Made by a program: the position numbers and the translations under genes. DNA of 64,000 nucleotides from NCBI GenBank assembly GCA_002726235.1, contig PBSN01000008.1:572635-636634 (forward strand), given 5' to 3'. This DNA is from Nitrospiraceae bacterium (GTDB lineage: Bacteria > Nitrospirota > Nitrospiria > Nitrospirales > UBA2166). How positions within the stretch are numbered: position 1 is the first letter of the stretch; each line of letters starts with the position of its first letter. Below the pieces are notes generated by a model. The model was not told the origin of the DNA and did no database searches. It saw nothing but the letters and a program-made list of their open reading frames with translations. Below are positions 55,921-64,000 of this stretch, piece after piece.

Positions 55921-56332
55921 ACCCCCATTACATCAACACCGAAACTATTCTTACAAAATAGGCATCTACAAAATAGGTACCATCTTACAAAACTTACAAA
56001 AATAGGCGTTCAGCATCACCGAGAACGCACGTCGAAAAAAACGCTGCGCTACTTTATATATATTGCGCCAAAAACGCAACTAGTGACTCCACTACCCCCA
56101 ACATATAGCGGTTGGATGATGTCCAAACCACTTGCCTCCGTATACAGCGTACGGGCGGAACAGAAAACACCTGCTGAAAATCTATAATGCCAAGGCGTTG
56201 GCCAAACAGCTACCAATGCCTTTGATGTCGTGACACGAGCGGGTGGAAGACCACCAGCGGACTGATCATGTAGTGGAAGGTGTGACTCTCAACATTCACT
56301 AGCAGGCTCTCAACATCCTCCTCAGAGAGGAA
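55921..56332. other. Upstream region of the lipid locus
   Basis: About 410 nt without a gene between coaX and the acyl-AMP ligase, both transcribed leftward. It contains the TACAAAATAGG repeats (55952-56006) and a second duplicated motif, CTCTCAACATTC/CTCTCAACATCC at 56286 and 56307, next to the coaX stop. Confidence 0.5.
55952..56006 (-). promoter_or_regulatory. Triple CCTATTTTGTA direct repeat upstream of the acyl-AMP ligase
   Basis: On the minus strand CCTATTTTGTA occurs exactly at 55952-55962 and 55967-55977, and with one extra T at 55995-56006; a partial copy (AAGTTTTGTA) lies at 55986-55995. Copies are 15 and 28 bp apart and lie 30-90 nt upstream of the gene. The arrangement suggests a multi-site operator controlling the sphingoid locus. 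Confidence 0.45.
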
Positions 56333-57103
56333 TTAATGACTTTGGTTTTTCCGATACAGTAGTTCTAGACCTTCAAGCGTCAACAAATCTCGGACCTCGT
56401 CAATCGTTCCCGAAACCGGAGCAATGAGCGCTGCCTGCCCGCCGGTCGCAACAACGAAACATTCTTTCCCTAGATTCAGTTTTATTCGTCGAACGATCCC
56501 ATCGACCATCCCCGCAAACCCATAGATAAGACCCGATTGCACACTCGAGGCTGTGTTGTGCCCGATAACCTCTTTGGGAAGAGTCAATTCCACACTTGAA
56601 AGCTTAGCAGCCCGCTTGGCAAGAGCGTCTGCTGAGATCCGAACTCCGGGAGCAATGGCACCGCCAAGATACTCTCCAAGCTCCGTAACCACGCAAAAGG
56701 TAATCGCCGTTCCAAAGTCCACAATGATAACTGGTCCTCCAAACCGAGCATAAGCAGCAGCGGCGTTCACAATACGATCGGAACCGATTTCTTGAGGTTG
56801 TTCAAAACGAAACGTAAGCCCGGTATTCAAATCGGATGATACAATAAGTGGTACAGCCTGAAAGTAGTCCTGTGACATCTGTTCGAGCACGGGTGTCAGC
56901 GGAGGAACCACACTGGACAGAATCACGGAACGAATAGGCAATGATTCAACACCACGAGCATTTAAAATATCGAGGAACGTAATGCCATATTCATCGGCTG
57001 TTCTGGCGCGATCGGTTGCCACCCGCCAGTCTGCAACTAACCGAACCCCATCAAAAACTCCGCTGATAGTACTGGTATTGCCAATGTCAATTGCGAGAAG
57101 CAT
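56333..57103 (-). CDS. coaX: Type III pantothenate kinase
   Basis: First step of CoA synthesis, in a 256-residue ASKHA-fold enzyme. It starts MLLAIDIGNTSTISGVFDGV (phosphate 1 motif) and has DYFQAVPLIVSSDLNTGL and IGSDRIVNAAAAYARFGGPV near 105. VIIVDFGTAITFCVV near 130 and YLGGAIAPGVRISADAL near 150 complete the pattern. Lying 128 nt downstream of birA, it fits a cofactor-enzyme run nadC-birA-coaX. Confidence 0.95.
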   Translation of the reverse strand: MLLAIDIGNTSTISGVFDGVRLVADWRVATDRARTADEYGITFLDILNARGVESLPIRSVILSSVVPPLTPVLEQMSQDYFQAVPLIVSSDLNTGLTFRFEQPQEIGSDRIVNAAAAYARFGGPVIIVDFGTAITFCVVTELGEYLGGAIAPGVRISADALAKRAAKLSSVELTLPKEVIGHNTASSVQSGLIYGFAGMVDGIVRRIKLNLGKECFVVATGGQAALIAPVSGTIDEVRDLLTLEGLELLYRKNQSH

Positions 57104-57231
57104 AGCGCAGAAGTTAGAAATAAAAAATCAAAAACACTACTCTCACATAGCCAAAAAAAACAGTGTTCCCCATTCCAGCCTTGCGCTCATATTCCCATAT
57201 CTTCACTGGACTCTGAACGCTTCTTCTCTAT

Positions 57232-57978
57232 CTACCTCAGGTGTACTATATCCGCACTGCGAATGATCGCCATGTCCCCTTGACCACGTCGCAGTCGTAA
57301 CGATCCGTCCAATTCAATACCATCTGCCCAACCATCGACAGGCCCCCCAACGGGAAGATATGCAATAACTCTACGACCGATGGTATCAGAAATACTGAGA
57401 TATTCATGGATAATATCTGACATACCATCATTCCAGAACTTCTGATACTGCACGTTAAGCTCACCACTCAATCTTGTGAGGAACTGGTTGCGATCGATCG
57501 ACTCAGCAACATGCTCCGACAGCGACGTCGTCGTGCAGTAAAGAGAGGATGGCAACGACGCCTTGGACATATTGACGTTCACACCAATACCCAGAATAAC
57601 GCTTTGAATCTCGCCATTATTGGATACAGTTTCCGCTAAAACTCCAGCCACCTTTTGTCTCCCAATTAATACATCATTGGGCCACTTAATCCGCGCGTTT
57701 AGTTTGGTTTTGGTTTGTATCGCGGATGCGATAGCCATAGAAGCGATCAATGGGATCCATGAGATCCATTCTCGATTTCCCGCCCGCAAGATGTACGAAC
57801 AATACAGGTTAACGCCAGACGGCGAGATCCACTCTCGACCAAGTCGCCCCCGTCCCCGTGTTTGTGCATCGGCAACTACCAGTGTTCCTTCCGAGGCTCC
57901 CTCATGGTAAAGGTCAAGAGCAACCGCATTTGTCGACGTCACCTCTTCAAAGCGATGGATTGGTTGTCCTAGTACCAT
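57232..57978 (-). CDS. birA: Biotin-protein ligase, catalytic form without DNA-binding domain
   Basis: A 248-residue enzyme that attaches biotin to carrier proteins such as the acetyl-CoA carboxylase subunit. Signatures are FEEVTSTNAVALDLY at the start, the biotinyl-AMP loop TRGRGRLGREWISPSGVNLY near 40-59, KLNARIKWPNDVLIGRQKVA near 92-112, and VILGIGVNVNMSKA. There is no N-terminal helix-turn-helix, so it should not act as a biotin repressor. It lies 28 nt after nadC. Confidence 0.94.
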   Translation of the reverse strand: MVLGQPIHRFEEVTSTNAVALDLYHEGASEGTLVVADAQTRGRGRLGREWISPSGVNLYCSYILRAGNREWISWIPLIASMAIASAIQTKTKLNARIKWPNDVLIGRQKVAGVLAETVSNNGEIQSVILGIGVNVNMSKASLPSSLYCTTTSLSEHVAESIDRNQFLTRLSGELNVQYQKFWNDGMSDIIHEYLSISDTIGRRVIAYLPVGGPVDGWADGIELDGSLRLRRGQGDMAIIRSADIVHLR

Positions 57979-58006
57979 GAACTCCCTTGATTACATCTGG
58001 GTATCA

Positions 58007-58888
58007 TTATGCACCGGCTTGTTTCGGCACATGCGGCACGAGATAGAGACTCATAGGAGAAGCTGGTGCCGACTGCGTCAGAGCGCCTATGGATACAATG
58101 TCTGGCCCCGCTGCCGCGTACCACAGAACGTTGTCCAAGGTTATTCCTCCGGAAACTTCAAGTATCGTCTTCCCTTTCGCCAATTTTACGGCCGCCTCAA
58201 CGTCTGCGACGGTCATGTTATCCAACAAAACAATATCCGCTTTCCCATCAAGCGCAGCCTGAAGTTGATCCAAGGAATCGATTTCAACTTCAATCTGTAG
58301 TCCAGAATCGACATACTCTCGAGCCTGTCGACACGCAAGCCCCACATCACCTCCACAGATCGCGAGATGGTTGTCCTTAATGAGAACCCCATCACCCAAA
58401 TTCTGGCGGTGTGCCCCTCCTCCCCCAATAGTAACTGCCCACTTCTCCAAAGATCGCAAACCTGGCGTCGTCTTACGTGTTGCAGCAATCTGAACCGAGT
58501 ATGCCCTAACTAAATCGCAGAACTTTGACGTCAGAGTTGCAATACCTGAGAGATGTTGAAGGAAATTCAGCGCAACCCGCTCCCCCGCGAGAATCGCACG
58601 ACTATTTCCCGTCAGGGTGAAGATCACAGCACCAGGAGCAAGTTTGTCACCATCAGACGCCACAGGACAGAAATTCATGTCGGAATTGAGCGATTGGAAG
58701 ACACCTCTGGCAAGTTCAACCCCCGCAACGATACAAAATGCTTCTGCATAAACTGTAGCCATCGACTCACTTGCAGAATCGATAATGGCCGTTGAGGTGA
58801 TATCACCAGCCCCGACATCCTCCGCAAGTGCGTGCGCCACTGAGTGGCGAATCAACTGTTCTGAAAGAGTTGGAGGCAACACGTTCAT
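58007..58888 (-). CDS. nadC: Nicotinate-nucleotide pyrophosphorylase (carboxylating)
   Basis: Quinolinate phosphoribosyltransferase of de novo NAD synthesis, 293 residues. Motifs include ALAEDVGAGDITSTAIID near 20, GERVALNFLQHLSGIATLT near 100, TRKTTPGLRSLEKWAV near 137, GGGGAHRQNLGDGVLIKDNH and EVSGGITLDNVLWYAAAG. The length is normal. nadA/nadB are not nearby. Located 76 nt after valS. Confidence 0.96.
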   Translation of the reverse strand: MNVLPPTLSEQLIRHSVAHALAEDVGAGDITSTAIIDSASESMATVYAEAFCIVAGVELARGVFQSLNSDMNFCPVASDGDKLAPGAVIFTLTGNSRAILAGERVALNFLQHLSGIATLTSKFCDLVRAYSVQIAATRKTTPGLRSLEKWAVTIGGGGAHRQNLGDGVLIKDNHLAICGGDVGLACRQAREYVDSGLQIEVEIDSLDQLQAALDGKADIVLLDNMTVADVEAAVKLAKGKTILEVSGGITLDNVLWYAAAGPDIVSIGALTQSAPASPMSLYLVPHVPKQAGA

Positions 58889-58964
58889 GTTTAAGCCTGT
58901 GCGGCCTTTAGATTGATCACCGTGACATCGCAGGCACAGACGAAAATTTCGCGTAGGAGAGCAA

Positions 58965-61712
58965 TTAGTCCTGGAGTCGGCTCAATTCCAGCGAAATCTT
59001 GTCACACTCGGCCCGAAGCTCATGCTGTTTTGCTTGTTCCTTTTGCACAACTGCAACCGGTGCGTTTGCAGTAAAAACAGCATTGCTCAGCTTTTTCTCC
59101 GCACGATCAAGATCAGCACGGAGTACAGCCAGGCGCTTTTCAAGCCGAATTCGTTCTTTGGTAAAGTCGACCAGCCCATCAAGCAATATATAGACATCAG
59201 CAACCTTAGTAACTTGGCTGCCATACTTTCCCTGAGGCTTTGCTAAGGATGTCCCTATCTGCAGTGAGTCAATCCGCCCCATTTCTTGAATCCGTGCTGT
59301 GTGACTTAATAAGACAGCCTGGGATTCCTCATTTGCAGGAATGGCCACCACATCAGGAAGGACTTTTCTAGGCGGAACCCCGTAGGTAGACCGTAGCACG
59401 CGAATGCTCGAAATAACATCAATCACCGCGCTCATAGCCGTCTCAACATCCATATCGGCCTTGCTTTCATCCTGCAGAGGATATGCGCTCACCATGACAT
59501 GCTCAGCCTCACCCGGTTGGTGCTGAAGGGTGGACCACAATTCCTCGGTCAGAAATGGCATAAAGGGATGCAACAGTCGCACGATGCATTGGAGAACATC
59601 CAGCATCGTCTGAACCGTTTCATTACGACGCACCTCCGATTCACCAGCGCTACCCTGTTGCTTTAGATCAGGCTTTGAAAATTCGATATACCAATCACAA
59701 AACTCATGCCAAACAAACTGGTACAGGCGATTAGCTGCCTCATCGAAACGATACGCGCCAAGAGACGTATTCACGTCCCCGATACACCGATGTAGGCGAC
59801 TCACAATCCAGAGGTTGATCTGCGAATCGATCTTTGCACTCTCGACGTACGCAAATCCGTCCGGCACGTTGTCCAGAGCAAAACGCGTTGCATTCCAGAG
59901 TTTATTAGCAAAGTTTCGATAGCCTTCAATGCGTTCAGAGGCAAGTTTGATGTCTCTGCCAGGCGACGCCATCGCAGCCAAGGTAAAGCGGAGTGCATCG
60001 GTTCCATACTCACCCATCACGCTCAACGGATCGATGATATTTCCCTTTGACTTGCTCATCTTTTGCCCTTCAGCATCACGAACAAGGGCATGAACGTAGA
60101 CATCGTGGAAAGGGATTGCGTTCTGAAATCGAAGTCCCATCATGATCATTCGTGCAATCCAGAAAAACAAAATATCGAAGCCGGTGACCAAAACGGTCGT
60201 TGGGTAAAAGATCTGCAGCATCTGCTCGGCCTCACCCGCGCACCCGGAGTTGTGTTGGTGTTCAGCCGGCCACCCAAGCGTAGAGAAAGGCCACAGTGCT
60301 GACGAAAACCAAGTATCAAGAACGTCCGGATCCTGCAAGATATTGAATCCAGCACATTTTGGACAACATTCGGGATCGCTTCGTTGGATGATGGGAGCCA
60401 CATGGGCTAAATCACAGTCCTCACAATACCAAGCAGGAATCTGATGCCCCCACCAGATTTGTCGCGAAATACACCAGTCTTTGATATCGCGCATCCAGGC
60501 AAGATAATTGTTCTCCCAGCCTTTGGGAACAAACCGAATGTCGCCGGATTCAACCGCTCTAATCGCGGGCTCCGCAAGCGGCTGGATCTTCACATACCAT
60601 TGCGGCGAAAGAAACGGTTCCACAATAGTCCGACATCGATAACACTTCCCAATCGAGTGTTTGTGCGCTTCGGTATTGATCAGAAAACCGCGCTCGTCAA
60701 GAAAAGCAAGAATTTGTTTTCTCGCCTCAACAACAGATTTGCCTTGAACGCTACGAAGCACTTCATCATCTACATCGGACAGCTGAGTTGGATCGACCCG
60801 CGCGTGCTTATCAAGGATCGAAATCTCATTGAGATGATTTCGAAGCCCAGCTTCATAGTCGTTGAAATCATGGCCTGGTGTGATTTTGACCGCACCAGTA
60901 CCAAACGTTCGGTCAACCAAAATTGAATCGGTGACAATCGGAATCGTTCGACCCGTCAGCGGAAGACGGATGGATTTCCCAACTAAGTGGAAATAGCGGG
61001 TATCCTCCGGGTGCACTCCGACTGCAGTATCTCCAAGCATTGTTTCGGGGCGGGTGGTCGCAATAATAAGCACATGATCTCCACTTCCATCAATTGGATA
61101 GCGAATGGAATAGAGCGATCCATTGGTCTCTTCATGTTCGACTTCAATATCGGCCAGGGCCGTGAGGCACCTCGGACACCAATGAATCAGACGCGTGCCG
61201 CGATAAATGAGGCCATCCTCATAAAGCCGAACAAACACCTCGCGAACGGCTTTGGAAAGCCCCTCGTCTAATGTAAATCGAAGCCGAGACCAATCACAGG
61301 AAACACCTAAAGACCTCAACTGATTGAGAATCGTTTCTCCGTATTTCGCTTTCCACTCCCACACTCTTTTGACAAACGCTTCACGCCCTAATTTTTCTCG
61401 ACTCGTTCCCTCCTTGAAAAGTTGCCGTTCGACCACGTTCTGCGTGGCGATTCCAGCGTGATCTGTCCCTGGAAGCCAGAGGACATTGAATCCACGCATG
61501 CGAAACCATCGTACGAGAATATCTTGGATCGTGCTGTTCAACGCATGCCCCATGTGGAGCGCGCCAGTGATATTGGGAGGAGGAATTACAATCGAAAAAG
61601 AAGGAGATGGAGACTCGAGGTTCGCCTGAAAGTAGCCTCGATCTTCCCAGATCTGATACCACTTTTTCTCCACATCCTGCGGTTGGTAAGTTTTTCTAAG
61701 CGTCGGCATCAT
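58965..61712 (-). CDS. valS: Valyl-tRNA synthetase
   Basis: Class I synthetase of 915 residues. HIGH motif in PPPNITGALHMGHALNS near 45, CP1 editing domain (TTRPETMLGDTAVGVHPED near 215), WCISRQIWWGHQIPAWYCED near 405 with a zinc-type CEDC/CCPKC element, KMSKS in GQKMSKSKGNIIDPL near 545, anticodon-binding domain, and a C-terminal coiled coil (RIRLEKRLAVLRADLDRAEK) that binds tRNA. The length and order match bacterial ValRS. It is first in the minus-strand run to coaX. Confidence 0.97.
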   Translation of the reverse strand: MMPTLRKTYQPQDVEKKWYQIWEDRGYFQANLESPSPSFSIVIPPPNITGALHMGHALNSTIQDILVRWFRMRGFNVLWLPGTDHAGIATQNVVERQLFKEGTSREKLGREAFVKRVWEWKAKYGETILNQLRSLGVSCDWSRLRFTLDEGLSKAVREVFVRLYEDGLIYRGTRLIHWCPRCLTALADIEVEHEETNGSLYSIRYPIDGSGDHVLIIATTRPETMLGDTAVGVHPEDTRYFHLVGKSIRLPLTGRTIPIVTDSILVDRTFGTGAVKITPGHDFNDYEAGLRNHLNEISILDKHARVDPTQLSDVDDEVLRSVQGKSVVEARKQILAFLDERGFLINTEAHKHSIGKCYRCRTIVEPFLSPQWYVKIQPLAEPAIRAVESGDIRFVPKGWENNYLAWMRDIKDWCISRQIWWGHQIPAWYCEDCDLAHVAPIIQRSDPECCPKCAGFNILQDPDVLDTWFSSALWPFSTLGWPAEHQHNSGCAGEAEQMLQIFYPTTVLVTGFDILFFWIARMIMMGLRFQNAIPFHDVYVHALVRDAEGQKMSKSKGNIIDPLSVMGEYGTDALRFTLAAMASPGRDIKLASERIEGYRNFANKLWNATRFALDNVPDGFAYVESAKIDSQINLWIVSRLHRCIGDVNTSLGAYRFDEAANRLYQFVWHEFCDWYIEFSKPDLKQQGSAGESEVRRNETVQTMLDVLQCIVRLLHPFMPFLTEELWSTLQHQPGEAEHVMVSAYPLQDESKADMDVETAMSAVIDVISSIRVLRSTYGVPPRKVLPDVVAIPANEESQAVLLSHTARIQEMGRIDSLQIGTSLAKPQGKYGSQVTKVADVYILLDGLVDFTKERIRLEKRLAVLRADLDRAEKKLSNAVFTANAPVAVVQKEQAKQHELRAECDKISLELSRLQD

Positions 61713-61834
61713 TCACTGACCTATAACGTACAAAACGGCGAAAAACGGTTAGTTGTAGGTTGTAGCACGGCATCTTTAATCAAGACAAGACGGGCGTTAA
61801 GAACAAGAACATGTGAAAATGCTGTTCGAAATCC

Positions 61835-61864
61835 TTGACAGCGCATTCATGTCCAGAATAGCAT
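61835..61864 (+). promoter_or_regulatory. Candidate sigma70-type promoter for the YHS-like gene
   Basis: TTGACA (61835-61840), 18-base spacer, TAGCAT (61859-61864), about 20 nt before the ATG at 61885. The -35 is consensus and the -10 matches at four of six positions. Confidence 0.4.
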
Positions 61865-61884
61865 AGGGGTAATTGAGGTCTGAC

Positions 61885-62145
61885 ATGGGAATACGTTTAG
61901 TCATAATCCTCATCCTCCTAGTGGTCTTGTATTACCTAGGCAAGCAGGTATACCAATTGTTGCTTGGTTCAGGAAAACCAACCGACAAGCCGGGAGCGAT
62001 CAGCGCAGGCGTCGATCTCACCCAAGACCCGGTCTGCCTAACCTATGTCTCGAAGGCACGCGCCATCAGCACCAAGCGCAATGGCGAAACTCACTACTTC
62101 TGCAGTGAACATTGTGCCGCTGAGTTCGAGAATCGCGCAGCCTAA
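61885..62145 (+). CDS. Small membrane-anchored YHS/TRASH-type protein (PP0621-like)
   Basis: An 86-residue protein from ATG 61885 (GAGGT upstream): one N-terminal helix (LVIILILLVVLYYLGKQVYQ), a short linker, then a metal-binding-type motif DPVCLTYVSK...HYFCSEHCAAEFENRAA with Cys ligands as C-x(n)-C-x3-C. PP0621-type proteins usually read DPVCGTYV; here CLTYV. The metal or partner is unknown; such proteins often accompany envelope or redox genes. It ends seven bases before the convergent glycosyltransferase stop. Confidence 0.8.
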   Translation: MGIRLVIILILLVVLYYLGKQVYQLLLGSGKPTDKPGAISAGVDLTQDPVCLTYVSKARAISTKRNGETHYFCSEHCAAEFENRAA

Positions 62146-62152
62146 CCTCTAC

Positions 62153-63856
62153 CTACGTCCCACACGTCTTTTCAGACAACAACACATACCCCGCAACATC
62201 CTTCACTATCGGCAATTGCTGAACGTCAGTGGGTAGCTCTGACAATAATCGTTCCTGGGTAATCAGCGTAATCGCTCCCCCTTTGTTGATCAGTCGATCA
62301 AGCGGTTCACGATGGCCCTTGTGTGAAAAAATAATCTTGTGGCGTGCATAAAAAATGTAACTCGGTTTTGTGCGCCCATAGACAACCAGATCGTCATCAG
62401 CCCTAATGCAGTCTCCTGCAAGAGAAGCAAGCACATGTGGGGGTGAGAGAAAGTTTTTATCAAAAATCGGGAAGCCAACATGGATAATAAGTAATGAGGA
62501 TAGTCCAATTGTCACGGCCGCAAGTTGAATTGCCACCCGTACACGCTGTGCCGCTAGCCCATAGAACGCGGTCGCCACGGAGCCAATGAACAGGACCGTA
62601 CCAATGATGGAAATGCCAATCCCAGGATCAACGCTGTCGGCCATGGGAAACTCTTGCGCGATAAATTCAACGAGTTGGTTATACACAAATGGAAATGCCG
62701 CGAGACCTCCGCCTAACAGTGTTCCAAGCACTAAAATGATCCAAAAGGCGCTTGTACCTTTGGGCCGTGCCTCGCCACTCATAAATCGTGCAAGGGGAAA
62801 GGCGACTAAGATCGCCGCTGCCGGAAATAGCGGCGCAATGTAGTGCGGAAGCCTAGTTGCAGAAAACGTAAAGAAGAGAAACAGCACCATAAACCAGCAA
62901 GCGGCAAAGACAAGTAGAGATTGGCCTTGACCACCAGTCATACGATACACTTTAAAGTCTGATACCACGTCCCGAAAAGCTAACGGTAGAAAACCGCTCC
63001 AAGGAAAAAACCCCAGTAGCAGGACAGGGATATAAAACAATATTGTCCCACCATGTCCCCCAATAATGTTGGCGTACCGACCAAGAGTGTTCGCCTGCGC
63101 AGATTCCAAATATGTCACCCCATGGATCATCAGCATTGACCCATACCAAGGTAAGGTAAGGCAGAGAAACAACAACACCCCAACAAATGGGCGGGCTTCA
63201 CAAATCACTTTGCGAAAGTTTTGAGTTAAAAGAACAAATACCAACACCACCAGCAACGGAACAATCACTCCCACAGGCCCTTTAGTAAGCATCGCGCCAG
63301 CCATTGCTATATAGCAGACGAGATACCATCGTTTTTCTCTTCTTTCACCAGAAAACGCAATCCAAAAACTAAATAGTGTGAGGGTTGTAAAAAAGATGAG
63401 GATCATATCGGTCAGGACCATTCTTCCGATCGCAAGCATCTCGAGGTTCAATAGGAGGCATAAGGTAGACCACCACGCAACGTTGACCGTCGCAACTCGG
63501 GTAAGAAATAGGTACTGCATGAGAATGAGAAGAGTCCCGAATACGGCAGAGGGAAAGCGCGCAGAAAATTCGTTGACGCCAAAGACGAGATAGGAAGCCC
63601 CGATAAGCCAGTAGGTGAAAACCGGCTTCGCAAAACGAGGTTCACCGTTGAGGGTTGGAGAGATCCAATCTCCGCGCTCGAGCATCTCACGAGGCGCGCC
63701 AGCGTTGCTCCCCTCATCGTTATCAGTCAGGTTAAGAGCGCCAAGTGCCGAGAAAAAGAGCACTCCACAGAGAAACAGAAGAATCCCATTATGTCGGATG
63801 TGAATCGGTATCACGGTAGCACAATCACTCGCATGAAAATAACACCAGGGTTGCAT
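62153..63856 (-). CDS. ArnT-like membrane glycosyltransferase (GT39/GT83)
   Basis: A 567-residue, about 12-helix integral membrane enzyme of the dolichyl/undecaprenyl-phosphate sugar transferase type. The first periplasmic loop carries [20 protein letters not shown] then [20 protein letters not shown], where Asp-Asp-Glu-Gly and the K-P-x-x-Y-W pattern define the family. A further loop with [15 protein letters not shown] is typical of ArnT. It probably moves a sugar from a lipid carrier to lipid A or another surface acceptor. The exact start is unsure; a GTG near codon 14 is possible. Faces away from gpmA. Confidence 0.85.
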   Translation of the reverse strand: MQPWCYFHASDCATVIPIHIRHNGILLFLCGVLFFSALGALNLTDNDEGSNAGAPREMLERGDWISPTLNGEPRFAKPVFTYWLIGASYLVFGVNEFSARFPSAVFGTLLILMQYLFLTRVATVNVAWWSTLCLLLNLEMLAIGRMVLTDMILIFFTTLTLFSFWIAFSGERREKRWYLVCYIAMAGAMLTKGPVGVIVPLLVVLVFVLLTQNFRKVICEARPFVGVLLFLCLTLPWYGSMLMIHGVTYLESAQANTLGRYANIIGGHGGTILFYIPVLLLGFFPWSGFLPLAFRDVVSDFKVYRMTGGQGQSLLVFAACWFMVLFLFFTFSATRLPHYIAPLFPAAAILVAFPLARFMSGEARPKGTSAFWIILVLGTLLGGGLAAFPFVYNQLVEFIAQEFPMADSVDPGIGISIIGTVLFIGSVATAFYGLAAQRVRVAIQLAAVTIGLSSLLIIHVGFPIFDKNFLSPPHVLASLAGDCIRADDDLVVYGRTKPSYIFYARHKIIFSHKGHREPLDRLINKGGAITLITQERLLSELPTDVQQLPIVKDVAGYVLLSEKTCGT

Positions 63857-63921
63857 CGGGCCTTGAGATACGTATCATGATGCTAATACATGAAGAACTC
63901 AAGGAGGCTGAGGAAAGGATA

Positions 63922-64000
63922 ATGAAGAAGCTGGTATTGATCCGCCACGGAGAAAGCGTCTGGAACAAGGAAAATCGGTTTACCGGATGGGTCGATGTCG
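63922..64000 (+). CDS. gpmA: 2,3-bisphosphoglycerate-dependent phosphoglycerate mutase, N-terminal part
   Basis: The window ends within the gene. The 26 residues read [20 protein letters not shown], followed by TGWVDV, which contains the catalytic His of the RHGES motif and the N-terminal signature of GpmA. GAAAGGA lies a few bases before the ATG, as a ribosome-binding site. It belongs to glycolysis/gluconeogenesis. Confidence 0.9.
   Translation, partial: MKKLVLIRHGESVWNKENRFTGWVDV

Overview
The window is an ordinary-looking bacterial chromosome segment of roughly 48-50% GC (estimated by eye). It is densely packed with genes, often overlapping by 4 nt, and carries three tRNA genes but no rRNA, CRISPR array, transposase or phage module. 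The cell is Gram-negative: it has a type II secretin, lipoproteins, an RND exporter, periplasmic enzymes, a lipid-linked sugar flippase and an ArnT-like glycosyltransferase. Gene content and arrangement, together with intergenic elements ending in GGATG(C/T)TGAAAAA-like sequence, suggest a Nitrospirota (Nitrospira-like) bacterium. That assignment is an inference from memory of such genomes, not a demonstrated fact.

Layout. 1-3778: end of a type II secretion operon (gspD, gspE). 3877-9118 (minus): RND exporter, then bolA, monothiol glutaredoxin, a small membrane protein, leuC and leuD. 9205-12368: queA, two small membrane/exported genes (one apparently frameshifted), a DUF1338 enzyme and an anchored protein. 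12379-15897 (minus): a deoxyhypusine-synthase-like protein, a fused double-domain ThyX-like protein and an anchored formylglycine-generating-enzyme-like protein, in a tightly coupled run. 15898-18715: gene-poor, holding hemL, a 43-residue membrane protein and a decayed formylglycine-generating-enzyme pseudogene. 18716-22130: a five-gene string (exported protein, C26 amidotransferase, CbbQ/NorQ-like AAA ATPase, Ppx/GppA phosphatase, CuA-like cupredoxin). 22463-24028: an AT-rich radical SAM/B12-domain gene that looks acquired. 24085-32602: metH, periplasmic cupin, atypical NRAMP-like transporter, PpiC isomerase, serS and two tRNA-Ser genes. 32886-34303: three overlapping small unknown genes with an upstream palindrome, and a SemiSWEET. 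34618-39847: two Sel1-repeat proteins flanking mtaB-miaB, and tRNA-Ala. 40029-47417 (minus): tyrS, lpd, gcvH, a glycosidase-fold lipoprotein, ndk, mtnA, rdgB and a TPR protein. 47521-51474: bioF, an exported protein and a MOP-family flippase. 51487-55920 (minus): the most interesting block. 56333-61712 (minus): coaX, birA, nadC, valS. 61885-64000: a YHS-like protein, an ArnT-like glycosyltransferase and the start of gpmA.

The standout system is 51487-55920: fatty acyl-AMP ligase, SDR-type reductase, acyl carrier protein and a serine-palmitoyltransferase-like alpha-oxoamine synthase. These are the components known from bacterial sphingolipid (ceramide) loci such as that of Caulobacter. The synthase closely resembles Sphingomonas serine palmitoyltransferase but has Leu where the family has a functionally important Arg. 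The likely product is a sphingoid or a related amino-lipid. A triple direct repeat lies upstream of the first gene, a palindromic intergenic element sits inside the locus, and a lipid-linked oligosaccharide flippase converges on it.
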